Positions 36,605 to 44,461 of a stretch of 64,000 nucleotides of DNA are shown one piece after another. Source of the stretch: Mucilaginibacter psychrotolerans (GTDB lineage: Bacteria; Bacteroidota; Bacteroidia; Sphingobacteriales; Sphingobacteriaceae); contig NZ_SOZE01000007.1 in assembly GCF_004519315.1 (NCBI RefSeq), forward strand, positions 1 to 64,000, read 5' to 3'. The notes beneath the pieces were generated by a model. That model made no database searches. It saw nothing but the letters and a program-made list of their open reading frames with translations, and was not told the DNA's origin. How positions within the stretch are numbered: position 1 is the stretch's first letter; each line of letters starts with the position of its first letter. The position numbers and the translations under genes are program-made.

Positions 36605-38344
36605 TTAATAACCAGGGTTTTGTATCAATTCTGCTGATTTGGCCACCTCGCTTTGCGGTATGGGCCACAAATACATCGCCGTGCGGAAGTTGCGTTTACG
36701 CACCGGGAATATGGTATAAGTTACCGCAGTACCCGTGCGGTTAACCTCCATGCCCGTTGTTTGGATATTGTCGGTTGCATCGGCAATTTTCCAGCGGCGC
36801 ACATCCCAAAAACGTTGCTCTTCAAAGGCAAGCTCTATGCGCCTTTCGTTGCGTATTGCCTGGCGCATATCGGCCTGACTTAAACCTACGGGTAGCTGAT
36901 AAGGACTAAGGCCTGCGCGCTGGCGTATAGCCTCTACGGCAGCATATACCAGGTTGGTGGGGCCTTCATATTCGTTGGCGGCTTCGGCATAGCTCAATAA
37001 TATCTCGGAGTAGCGGATTAATGGTAAAACACGATCGGTACGGTGGATAAAATCATTGGCAACTGCGCTTGGGGCAAGCATTTTGTTGCCGTAGTAACCG
37101 GTAACGGTACCCCTGTGTACAGCATCGGGGCCGGTGGGTACACCATTGAAGGTGCCCTGGTATATATTAACCGGCGATAGGCCAGACTGCAGCCTGTTTT
37201 GCAACAGCGTTTGATCGCGGATGACCGTAAAATCTAAACGCGGATCGCGGCCGGCGTAAGGGTCTTGCGGGTTGTAGCCGGATGTTGCGTCGGTTATCGC
37301 TTTACCGTTCTTCATGGGGAAGGCATCAACCAAACCCTGCAGCGGGAATGCCCCGTACTGACCGGTGCGTGATGGCGGCTGGTACAAATTCTCCAGATCA
37401 ACATTGCCTGTGCCGCTCATATACGGAAAAATGTATTCGGTATTGAAACGCATGGTAAACACGGTTTGAAAACCGATACCCGGCGTAGAATTATCGGTGT
37501 AGAGCGTGTAAGCATTTAAACTTATTACCGCAGATGCAGCATCCCGGGCGGCCTTCCAGCGCTCCTTGTTTTCTGAGGGGTAACCTAAAACATCAGCGTT
37601 TTTAGTACCGCTGAGCCTTTGGCCGTTGAACAGCGGGCTGGCAGCGTATAATAATACCCGTGCTTTTAGAGCTAAACATGCCCCTTTTGAAGCGCGACCA
37701 TAGCCTACGCCGGTTTGGGTGGTTGGCAAATCCTGTGCGGCAGCATCCAGTTCAGCTACGATGTAGTTTACGCATTGCTCGTAGGTATTGCGCGCTGCTG
37801 GTATCTTATCGGTATAGTTATAAATACTATCGCCTACCAGGTGGATGCCCCCGTAATGTTTAAGCAATATAGCATAGTACCATGCCCGCAAAAAGCGCGC
37901 CTCGGCTTTCATCTGTGTTTTGGTGAAAGTATTGATAGGCGATTTTGGCAGGTTCTTGAGCAATTGATTTACCGCACGGATGTTGGTGTACGATTTGCGG
38001 TAGGCATCATCTGTAGCTACGGCTGCGTTGATGGTACCGGTTTCCCAGGCCAGCGCGGTTGACCCGCCAGAGTTAAAAACCTCCGCCTCGTCTGAAGCGG
38101 CATCTAACCCGCCATTGGGCGTACCGAAACCATAAGTGAACCTGTTGGCCGCGAAACTGAAATTGACGTTTGCATAAATGCCTGCCAAAAAGCCTACGGT
38201 GTTGGCGCTATCCTTAAATACGGTTTCTTCGGTAAGGTTTGATGTGGTGGTTTGCCCCAAAAAGCCATCTTTTTTGCAGGATGCCATGAGGAACAACAGC
38301 AGGAAAAAGGAATACGCGACAAACTGAAAGTAAATTTTTTTCAT
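36605..38344 (-). CDS. SusD-family glycan-binding lipoprotein, PUL copy A (first gene of operon)
   Basis: A 579-residue SusD protein. The signal ends LFLMASC. The helical body includes AEARFLRAWYYAILLKHYGGIHLVG, the C-terminal signature is ERRIELAFEEQRFWDVRRWK, and the end is LIQNPGY. It is the first gene of the long minus-strand operon, with no SusC gene before it, which is unusual. The 301 bp upstream hold two copies of the cluster palindrome, 58 and 169 bp before the start. It probably works with the SusC-A protein encoded two genes later. Confidence 0.92.
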   Translation of the reverse strand: MKKIYFQFVAYSFFLLLFLMASCKKDGFLGQTTTSNLTEETVFKDSANTVGFLAGIYANVNFSFAANRFTYGFGTPNGGLDAASDEAEVFNSGGSTALAWETGTINAAVATDDAYRKSYTNIRAVNQLLKNLPKSPINTFTKTQMKAEARFLRAWYYAILLKHYGGIHLVGDSIYNYTDKIPAARNTYEQCVNYIVAELDAAAQDLPTTQTGVGYGRASKGACLALKARVLLYAASPLFNGQRLSGTKNADVLGYPSENKERWKAARDAASAVISLNAYTLYTDNSTPGIGFQTVFTMRFNTEYIFPYMSGTGNVDLENLYQPPSRTGQYGAFPLQGLVDAFPMKNGKAITDATSGYNPQDPYAGRDPRLDFTVIRDQTLLQNRLQSGLSPVNIYQGTFNGVPTGPDAVHRGTVTGYYGNKMLAPSAVANDFIHRTDRVLPLIRYSEILLSYAEAANEYEGPTNLVYAAVEAIRQRAGLSPYQLPVGLSQADMRQAIRNERRIELAFEEQRFWDVRRWKIADATDNIQTTGMEVNRTGTAVTYTIFPVRKRNFRTAMYLWPIPQSEVAKSAELIQNPGY

Positions 38345-38401
38345 ACTATAGGGTTATTATAACAAAGCGGCGAAGCTTCAATACTTTTTATACTTTTTGG
38401 C

Positions 38402-38417
38402 TTAAAATCGTTTTAGC
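38402..38417. promoter_or_regulatory. LacI-type operator, site E2 (weaker)
   Basis: TTAAAATCGTTTTAGC, part of the longer imperfect palindrome GCTTAAAATCGTTTTAGC, 58 bp upstream of the SusD-A start. It differs from the shared 16-mer mainly in the left arm. Confidence 0.5.
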
Positions 38418-38512
38418 AAATCCTACGAAAACACACGCTCAACGGCTGGGATTATACTAAGGCAATAATTGGTTTATAATTCTGGTATTAAATTATAATG
38501 CTAATATAGTTT

Positions 38513-38528
38513 GTAAAAACGATTTAGC
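38513..38528. promoter_or_regulatory. LacI-type operator, site E1
   Basis: GTAAAAACGATTTAGC has an intact right arm CGATTTAGC and a weaker left arm, 169 bp upstream of SusD-A. Apart from these two operator-like sites and AT-rich sequence, I see nothing else in the 301-bp gap 38345-38645. Confidence 0.6.
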
Positions 38529-38645
38529 AAACTTTTTTCGCGTTTTTTTTATTTTTGATAATTTGCTTAGCTACAAGGCTATTGTTTAACATTTTAACAA
38601 GTTTTAAAACCGTTATTATTAATGTTTTTAATAAAAGATACCCGC

Positions 38646-39473
38646 CTATTTATCGCCATTAAAATACCGGCTAAAAAACAGCACCTGATAGGTGATAGCG
38701 TTTCCCCAATATTCCCAGGAGTGCCCGCCGGGCCTTACGGTGTAATCGTGCGGTATCTTGCGCTCCAGTAGTTTCTCGTGCAATTCCTGGTTGCCGCTGT
38801 ACATCCCATCGTCGTAACCGCAATCAAAAGTGAGCGCCAACGCGTTGGGCTTTACTAAATAAATAAGGCTTACCACGCAATGCTGTTCCCATACCTCGGG
38901 GTGTTCGCTGTATTTGCCCAGCAATTGCTCAATGCCATAGCTATCGGCAAACTGGCGTATATCCACCACCCCACTCATACTGCCCGCAGCGCCAAAAACG
39001 TCCTGATGCTTAAACGCCAGAAACAACGCACCGTGCCCGCCCATGCTTAAGCCGGTAATGGCCCTCCCCTTGCGGGTGGCAATGGTGGCGTAATGGCTAT
39101 CAACGTAGCTTACCAGCTCCTTGCTTATATAGGTTTCGTACATAAAATCCTTATTTACAGGACTATCGAAATACCAACCCGCAAACGCGCCATCGGGGCA
39201 AACGATGATGAAATGATAGGTATCGGCCAATTTGGTAATGGCGGGTATCTTCTTAATCCAATCGGTATAGTTGCCGCTAAAGCCGTGCAGCAGGTACATC
39301 ACCGGGTACTTTTTTGTGGTGGTGTAGTCGGCAGGTTTTATCACAACGGCTTTCAGGTCGCGGTTCATAGCGACGCTATGGGTTAGCGCCGTATCAACCG
39401 TAGCCGCCGATGCCTTCAGGCCAAAAAATGCAGCGCAGATAAGCAGCAGCGCGATAATTCTTTTGATATTCAT
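38646..39473 (-). CDS. CE1-like secreted esterase (alpha/beta hydrolase)
   Basis: A 275-residue exported esterase from the ATG at 39473, where the signal peptide MNIKRIIALLLICAAFFG begins; a longer frame upstream runs through a palindromic repeat and is rejected. The alpha/beta-hydrolase features are YLLHGFSGNYTDW (oxyanion region), the nucleophile elbow GLSMGGHGA with Ser143, FDCGYDDGMY with an Asp, and PGGHSWEYW with the catalytic His. It resembles esterase D/CE1-type acetyl or feruloyl esterases. It lies downstream of the GH92-SGNH pair, separated by a palindromic repeat, and would strip acyl groups from the glycan. Confidence 0.85.
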   Translation of the reverse strand: MNIKRIIALLLICAAFFGLKASAATVDTALTHSVAMNRDLKAVVIKPADYTTTKKYPVMYLLHGFSGNYTDWIKKIPAITKLADTYHFIIVCPDGAFAGWYFDSPVNKDFMYETYISKELVSYVDSHYATIATRKGRAITGLSMGGHGALFLAFKHQDVFGAAGSMSGVVDIRQFADSYGIEQLLGKYSEHPEVWEQHCVVSLIYLVKPNALALTFDCGYDDGMYSGNQELHEKLLERKIPHDYTVRPGGHSWEYWGNAITYQVLFFSRYFNGDK

Positions 39474-39556
39474 GGTATGCTGGATAGTATTATTAAAAGC
39501 TGTTATTGTAAGTAGCGATGGGTTTGAAACAATAATTTCCGGAACGTTGATTTTTT

Positions 39557-39678
39557 CCCCTCTTGAGAGGGGGCGCGCAGGATTGTGTGATGGCAGGGGT
39601 GTGTTCGCCACTATGCAATAGTACAATGCATGGTACAAGAACACACCCTTCCACCCCTCTCAAGAGGGGAATCGCACA
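39557..39678. repeat. Palindromic repeat family R1, copy 2
   Basis: Same build as the copy at 204: CCCCTCTTGAGAGG left, CCCCTCTCAAGAGG right, GGGGAATCGCACA at the end, inner arms GGGGTGTGTTCGCCA and AAGAACACACCC. It occupies the middle of the 267-bp gap between the SGNH and esterase genes. Confidence 0.85.
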
Positions 39679-39740
39679 GCCCCCCTTGCACGCTATTGTT
39701 CGGAACATTATGGTTAAATACATCGTTAAGCTTAACTATA

Positions 39741-41126
39741 TTATTTTGTGGCTATTATTTCTATACGATGCGTTTGCGGTTTGTTGATAGCGTATATCTG
39801 GTTAATCAACACATCCATCTCCTTTTGCCAGGCATCGCGCAGGCTTTTGTAACGGGCGCGGCTGTAATTATCCTTGTTGCCGTTTACAAATATGTTGGTA
39901 GCAGCATACTTTTTTACCGAATCCATCGCCGCGTTATTGTCTTTGTACAGCATGCCTTTTTCTTTCAGGAAATCATACTCCATCCACATGTAGTTCCGCA
40001 AACGGCGTTCTATTTCCCAGCGTTCTTCGTTCAGTTCGCGTATTTGTATGGCCTGCTGGTATTGCGGGGTGGCGGTAATTTCGGCCAGGTTGATACCGCC
40101 GGCAAAGGCATCGGCATTAAAGGAGCCCATTTTTTCGCCGTCGATAAGCAGGTCGTAGTTACCAGTTGTAAGGTTTTTCACGGTAAGCATCTCGCGGTTG
40201 AAATCGTTGGTGAAAGGAATTATCTTCAGTGCTTCTGATTGCTTTTTGCGATTGCCCCAGGCACGTGGGATGGTATCGATAGGGTAAGGCAGCGAGTTGG
40301 CTAAATAACTGAAGGATATCGATTTAGCATTTGCCGATAAATTCAGCACCTTGCTGTTTACTGCTTTGGTAACGGTTTTGGCAGTTGCGTTGATGGCTAC
40401 ATCGGCCACTACGCTGTTTGACAGGCCCTGCGTTTTCAGGAACAGGTAGGCCATCACCAGGTGGCCATCGTTATCGGGGTGTATGCGATCATTTGGTGTT
40501 AGGCTGAACGTGGTATCTTTCAACTGCTCGCGTTTGTTGATAGCATCCATCGGGTGGTAAAAATCTACGAAACCCCAATTGTTCTTTTTTGCTGATGCCT
40601 GCTGGTAGTCGATCACTTTAGAGAATGCCTCCGCCTTGCCGGGATACAGGTTTTTAGTGTTGAATTTGCTGGTAAAATCATACGGCGAACCCAGGATCAA
40701 TATCTTGCGGATATCGGTACGTTTCTTCAGTTTATCCACCAATTCCTCATAGGTTTTGTAGGAACCTGTAAGGCGGTTATCGATAAACTGCTGGCCATCC
40801 TTGCGGTACCATTCAAAATAGCCGGTATCGTTCATGCCCCAGGTGAGGGTTAGTACGGTGGGATTTCTCTTTAGCACATCGTCATCAAAACGGGTGGCTA
40901 TCTGCCCAATGGCATCCCCACCGATGCCCACATTGTAAAACGTAACCCGGCGGTTGGGGAAGTGCGTCATATAATACAGCCAGATGTACGAGTGGTAATG
41001 GCCGCCATCGGTAATACTGTTGCCCACGAATGCCACGCGGTCGCCGGCCTTAAAAGGGGCAACCGTTTGGGCACTTGCGCCCGCGAATAGCCCGAGACTT
41101 ATGAGTAATGAATAGAGTTTTTTCAT
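39741..41126 (-). CDS. SGNH/GDSL-type esterase, two-domain, copy 1
   Basis: A 461-residue exported protein (signal ending AGASAQ). The N-terminal SGNH domain has VGNSITDGGHYH (Ser37), VGIGGD, WGMND (97-100) and DRIHPDNDGH with Asp213 and His216. A C-terminal domain of about 200 residues contains LPYPIDTIPRAWGNRKKQSEA and a helical ERRLRNYMWMEYD block. The start overlaps the stop of the GH92 gene in ATGA, so the two are translationally coupled. A paralogue with the same layout lies at 47227. The coupling to an alpha-mannosidase suggests removal of acetyl groups that block the mannosidase; this is inference. Confidence 0.88.
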   Translation of the reverse strand: MKKLYSLLISLGLFAGASAQTVAPFKAGDRVAFVGNSITDGGHYHSYIWLYYMTHFPNRRVTFYNVGIGGDAIGQIATRFDDDVLKRNPTVLTLTWGMNDTGYFEWYRKDGQQFIDNRLTGSYKTYEELVDKLKKRTDIRKILILGSPYDFTSKFNTKNLYPGKAEAFSKVIDYQQASAKKNNWGFVDFYHPMDAINKREQLKDTTFSLTPNDRIHPDNDGHLVMAYLFLKTQGLSNSVVADVAINATAKTVTKAVNSKVLNLSANAKSISFSYLANSLPYPIDTIPRAWGNRKKQSEALKIIPFTNDFNREMLTVKNLTTGNYDLLIDGEKMGSFNADAFAGGINLAEITATPQYQQAIQIRELNEERWEIERRLRNYMWMEYDFLKEKGMLYKDNNAAMDSVKKYAATNIFVNGNKDNYSRARYKSLRDAWQKEMDVLINQIYAINKPQTHRIEIIATK

Positions 41127-43456
41127 ATGTGTTGATTGATACCCCAGCTTTTATTCGGCTCTGCCCCCATGGTGAGCTCTAATGTGCCGCCTGCGGCTAT
41201 CTCGGCGTAGTCGATATAGCATTTGTTATAAGTTTTCCCGTTTAATTTGGCGCTTTGTATGTAAATATTGCTTGCCGAATTATTTTTGGCAATGATGCTG
41301 AATGCTTTGCCTTTGGCGTATTTAGGATCGAGTTTTAGGGTTACTTTATCAAAAACCGGACTGGTAATTTCCTGCCGGGTATCGCCCGGGGTAACCGGAT
41401 GCAGGCCGCTGGCGGCAAGTACGTACCAGGCACTCATCTGGCCCACGTCTTCGTTCCCTACCAAACCTTCTACCGAGTTTTTATAGGCGCGGCGGCATAT
41501 CTCGCGCGTCCATTTTTGGGTAAGCCATGGCCGGCCAAGGCGATTGTACAGGAAAGGCACATGGTGCACCGGCTCGTTGGCGTGGTTGTAATAATCGTTC
41601 CACATCATGTTATCAGGTGTTTTGGCGAAGAGGTTATCCAGATCGGCAAGTACTTTTTGTTTGCCGCCCATCAATGCCACCATGCCATCCACATCCTGCG
41701 GAACAAACCAGCCCTGCTGGTAGGGGTTGGTTTCGAAGGTGCCGTACCATTGCGTCATCCGCCCGGAATCGGGCCAGGCTTTCCATTCCCCTTCGTCCTC
41801 TCTCGGGCGGAACCAGCCTTTATCCTTATCGAAAATATTTTTGTACGATTGCCCGCGTGCCAGGTATTTTTTGGCGTCGGCCGGGTGTTTAAGCCAGGTA
41901 GCTAACTGCCCTACGCACCATTCGTTATATGCATATTCTAATGTTTGGGCAATGCCAATGCCACCGGGGGCGTAACCCTTCTCGCCGTTGCCGAATTTCT
42001 CAACCGATCCAACGGCCAGGTTGTATGCCTTATCTAGATCGTAATTGCGGATGCCTTTGGCGTAAGCGTCGGCTAAAACGGAGGTCATGGGGTTGCCCAG
42101 CATGCAACCGCTGTAGGCGTTAAGCAGTTCCCAGCGTTCGAAATAGTTCTTCTGTTTCTGGTCGGCAAGGGTTACCATGGAGTTCACCAGATCATTCACC
42201 AGCGATGGGTTGATGATAGTTTGCAACGGCATCTGACTGCGGAAAACATCCCAGCCACTGAATATGGTGCGCTTTTTGAATACCGCGCTTTTATGTGCTT
42301 TGCCATCACCGCCGGGGTAATTGCCATCCACATCGCTGATGATGCGGGGATCTATCATGGTGTGGTACAGCGCGGTGTAGAATACTTTCTTCTGCTCTAA
42401 AGTGCCGCCTTGTACGGCTATTTTAGACAGGGCAATATTCCAAAGCGCGGTGGCTTTTTGGCGTAGGGCCTCAAAATTCCAGTCCTTGATTTCGGCGAGC
42501 AGGTTGTTTTTTGCACCCGCCGTGCTCACGAAGGAAATGCCTGCTTTCATCAGCACCCGCTCATTTTCGGTCGTGGCGAAATTGGTGTAGAAACCCAGGT
42601 GTTTCCCTTGTTTTTCTTTAATATTCTTTAAAATAGCGGCGTTTGCTACCACATCCTGGTATTTATCGCTGCCTACTTCTTCGCGCTTGCGCACCCAGCC
42701 ATCGGGGATATCGGCGCTCCAAACGCCGTAATCTTTTAGCGGCTTACTGAATTTGGCGTAGAAGTAAACGGTATAATCGGCATGCCCGTCGCCGTTGCCC
42801 CAGCCGCCGCCATCGGGCGTGCATTTCATCCAACCTTGTATGGTGTACGCATCAACCACCTTTACGTATTGCAAAGTGGAGGTACCCCCTACCCTGCGGG
42901 CGAGGTCTATCTGAATGCGCGAAAGTTTATTCTTTGGAAAGGTGAAGCGCAGCATACCGCTGTGCGGGGCGGCGGTAGCTTCTGCCTTAATGTTGTTATC
43001 GGTAAGCAGCACGCTATAGTAGCCCGCCGATGCTTTTTCGCTGGGCTTGGCGTACATACTGCGGTAGCCGCCTTCGGGATGTGCGATAGTGCCGGCCTTT
43101 GTGCGCAGCGGACCTACTGTAGGCATCACCAAAAAATTGCCCAGGTCGCCGTACCAGCCTATGCCGCTCATTTGTGTAAAGGCAAAGCCTTCTATACTGG
43201 TATGCTCGTAGCTGTAACCCGAGCCATTATCGCCGCCTGTGATGGTATTGGGACTTAGCTGCACCATACCATAAGGCGTAGCCGCACCCGGAAAAGTTTT
43301 GCCGAGGCCGTGGTACACGCCGGCATCGGCCGTACTGGTACTTGCCCCTATGAACGGGTTAACGTACGATGCCGGGGTTTGCGCGCGCAGCGTCTGCGTA
43401 GCCGATAAAGCCAGCAATGCCGTTAGGGCAAGATATTTTCTGATAAGATTAAACAT
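41123..43456 (-). CDS. GH92 alpha-mannosidase, copy 2
   Basis: A 777-residue exported enzyme (signal ending TLRAQ). It shows YVNPFIGASTSTADAG at the N-terminus, FSGWDVFRSQMPL (399-410), the catalytic acid motif NEPVHH with Glu628 and the base motif GNEDVGQMSAWY at 667-678. It is closer to mainstream GH92 than copy 1. The block TNPYQQGWFVPQDVDG (576-591) replaces the tryptophan-rich block of copy 1, so specificity probably differs. An operator-like palindrome lies 148 bp upstream. Its stop codon overlaps the SGNH start by four bases. Confidence 0.92.
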   Translation of the reverse strand: MFNLIRKYLALTALLALSATQTLRAQTPASYVNPFIGASTSTADAGVYHGLGKTFPGAATPYGMVQLSPNTITGGDNGSGYSYEHTSIEGFAFTQMSGIGWYGDLGNFLVMPTVGPLRTKAGTIAHPEGGYRSMYAKPSEKASAGYYSVLLTDNNIKAEATAAPHSGMLRFTFPKNKLSRIQIDLARRVGGTSTLQYVKVVDAYTIQGWMKCTPDGGGWGNGDGHADYTVYFYAKFSKPLKDYGVWSADIPDGWVRKREEVGSDKYQDVVANAAILKNIKEKQGKHLGFYTNFATTENERVLMKAGISFVSTAGAKNNLLAEIKDWNFEALRQKATALWNIALSKIAVQGGTLEQKKVFYTALYHTMIDPRIISDVDGNYPGGDGKAHKSAVFKKRTIFSGWDVFRSQMPLQTIINPSLVNDLVNSMVTLADQKQKNYFERWELLNAYSGCMLGNPMTSVLADAYAKGIRNYDLDKAYNLAVGSVEKFGNGEKGYAPGGIGIAQTLEYAYNEWCVGQLATWLKHPADAKKYLARGQSYKNIFDKDKGWFRPREDEGEWKAWPDSGRMTQWYGTFETNPYQQGWFVPQDVDGMVALMGGKQKVLADLDNLFAKTPDNMMWNDYYNHANEPVHHVPFLYNRLGRPWLTQKWTREICRRAYKNSVEGLVGNEDVGQMSAWYVLAASGLHPVTPGDTRQEITSPVFDKVTLKLDPKYAKGKAFSIIAKNNSASNIYIQSAKLNGKTYNKCYIDYAEIAAGGTLELTMGAEPNKSWGINQHI

Positions 43457-43603
43457 TTATGCTCTTTTACAATTGGTTTGCCGGGACGAGGCACGCACAA
43501 CGATTGCTGATGGCCACAAACCCGGCGGGACACTGGAAAACAAAACTTAGAAACACAGGCGCTGCTGCCTAATCGGTTTTATAATAAGCCCAATATTAGA
43601 CAA

Positions 43604-43619
43604 GAAAAAACGATTTAGC
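43604..43619. promoter_or_regulatory. LacI-type operator, site F
   Basis: GAAAAAACGATTTAGC has the intact right arm CGATTTAGC shared with sites A and E1, followed by AAATTTTTGG, and lies 148 bp upstream of the GH92 start at 43456. Confidence 0.6.
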
Positions 43620-43712
43620 AAATTTTTGGAGGAAATATTTTTCGGGAGCATAAATTGCATGCTAGCTGTCTTAAATCGTCCTCGTTGAACTACTAAATTT
43701 TGCAAAACCCTA

Positions 43713-44020
43713 CACGTGAGCGTGGACGCTCACCAAGGCTGTTGCGTCAAGTGTAGACAATGCCGCGGCGGGGGTTGTTTGCATTACCAATCAGCATTGC
43801 TTATCCGTTTCATAAATGGAACGGCAATGAAGGTGCATCACTTTTTACCGTACTTTAATTTACGCCAACGACCGCAAACCCACCTTCATTGCCGTCGACT
43901 TTTAGTCGACGGAATACAGATGCATTCGGGGTTAGCTACGTTCAAATCAATCGGTAACTGCTTGAACACAACGCTCCGAAAACTCGAGGTTTCAAACCCA
44001 TCGTTACGTAAAACTAATAA
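43713..44020. repeat. Multi-hairpin non-coding element, copy 1
   Basis: A 308-bp element repeated at 44120-44428 with roughly 95% identity by eye. It contains four clear stems: GTGAGCGT/ACGCTCAC at 43716-43733, CCGTTTCAT/AATGGAACGG at 43805-43824, a perfect 14-bp long-range stem CGGCAATGAAGGTG (43822-43835) with CACCTTCATTGCCG (43881-43894), and CCGTCGACT/AGTCGACGG (43892-43912). Neighbouring stems share CGG or CCG bases, so they compete. Short reading frames are not conserved in a gene-like way. It may be a non-autonomous mobile element or a structured RNA. Confidence 0.75.
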
Positions 44021-44119
44021 TAGTCATGCCGTGCAAAGCCGCTTGTATGTTGGTCACTTTTCTGATGGGGTCTTGAAATAAATTCAAGATGACGTTTGCA
44101 ATTAAACAGCCCATCCAAT

Positions 44120-44428
44120 CACGTGAGCGTGGACGCTCACCAAGGCTGTTGCGTCAAGTGTGGACAATGCCGCGGCGGGGGGGTGTTTGCATTACCACTC
44201 AGCATTGCTTATCCGTTCCATAAATGGAACGGCAATGAAGGTGCATCATTTTTTACCGTACTTTAATTTACGCCAACGACCGCAAACCCACCTTCATTGC
44301 CGTCGACTTTTAGTCGACGGAATACAGCTGCATTAGAGGTTAGGTATGTTCAAACCAATCGGTAACTGCTTGAACACAACGCTCCGAAAACTCGAGGTTT
44401 CAAACCCATCGCTACGTAAAACTAATAA
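44120..44428. repeat. Multi-hairpin non-coding element, copy 2
   Basis: Second copy of the element at 43713, same orientation, offset 407-408 bp. The second hairpin is perfect here (CCGTTCCAT/ATGGAACGG), and the 14-bp long-range stem and the GTCGAC hairpin are unchanged, while unpaired bases differ. The two copies with their flanks fill most of the 1005-bp gap between the GH92 and GH38 genes; between them (44021-44119) is a GTCATGCC...AAGATGAC palindrome remnant. Confidence 0.75.
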
Positions 44429-44461
44429 ACGTCATCCCGAATCTATTTCGGAATGACGTTT
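44429..44461 (-). terminator. Terminator 3' of the GH38-like gene
   Basis: CGTCATCCCGAA and TTTCGGAATGACG form an almost perfect stem that begins directly after the GH38 stop codon. On the minus strand TTTATTAG follows; on the plus strand GTTTTTATT follows, so it can act in both directions. Confidence 0.65.

Noticed and set aside
43716..44081. 121-codon plus-strand frame in the hairpin element
   Set aside because: It is not preserved in the second copy because of an indel, and it crosses stems; the element is non-coding.
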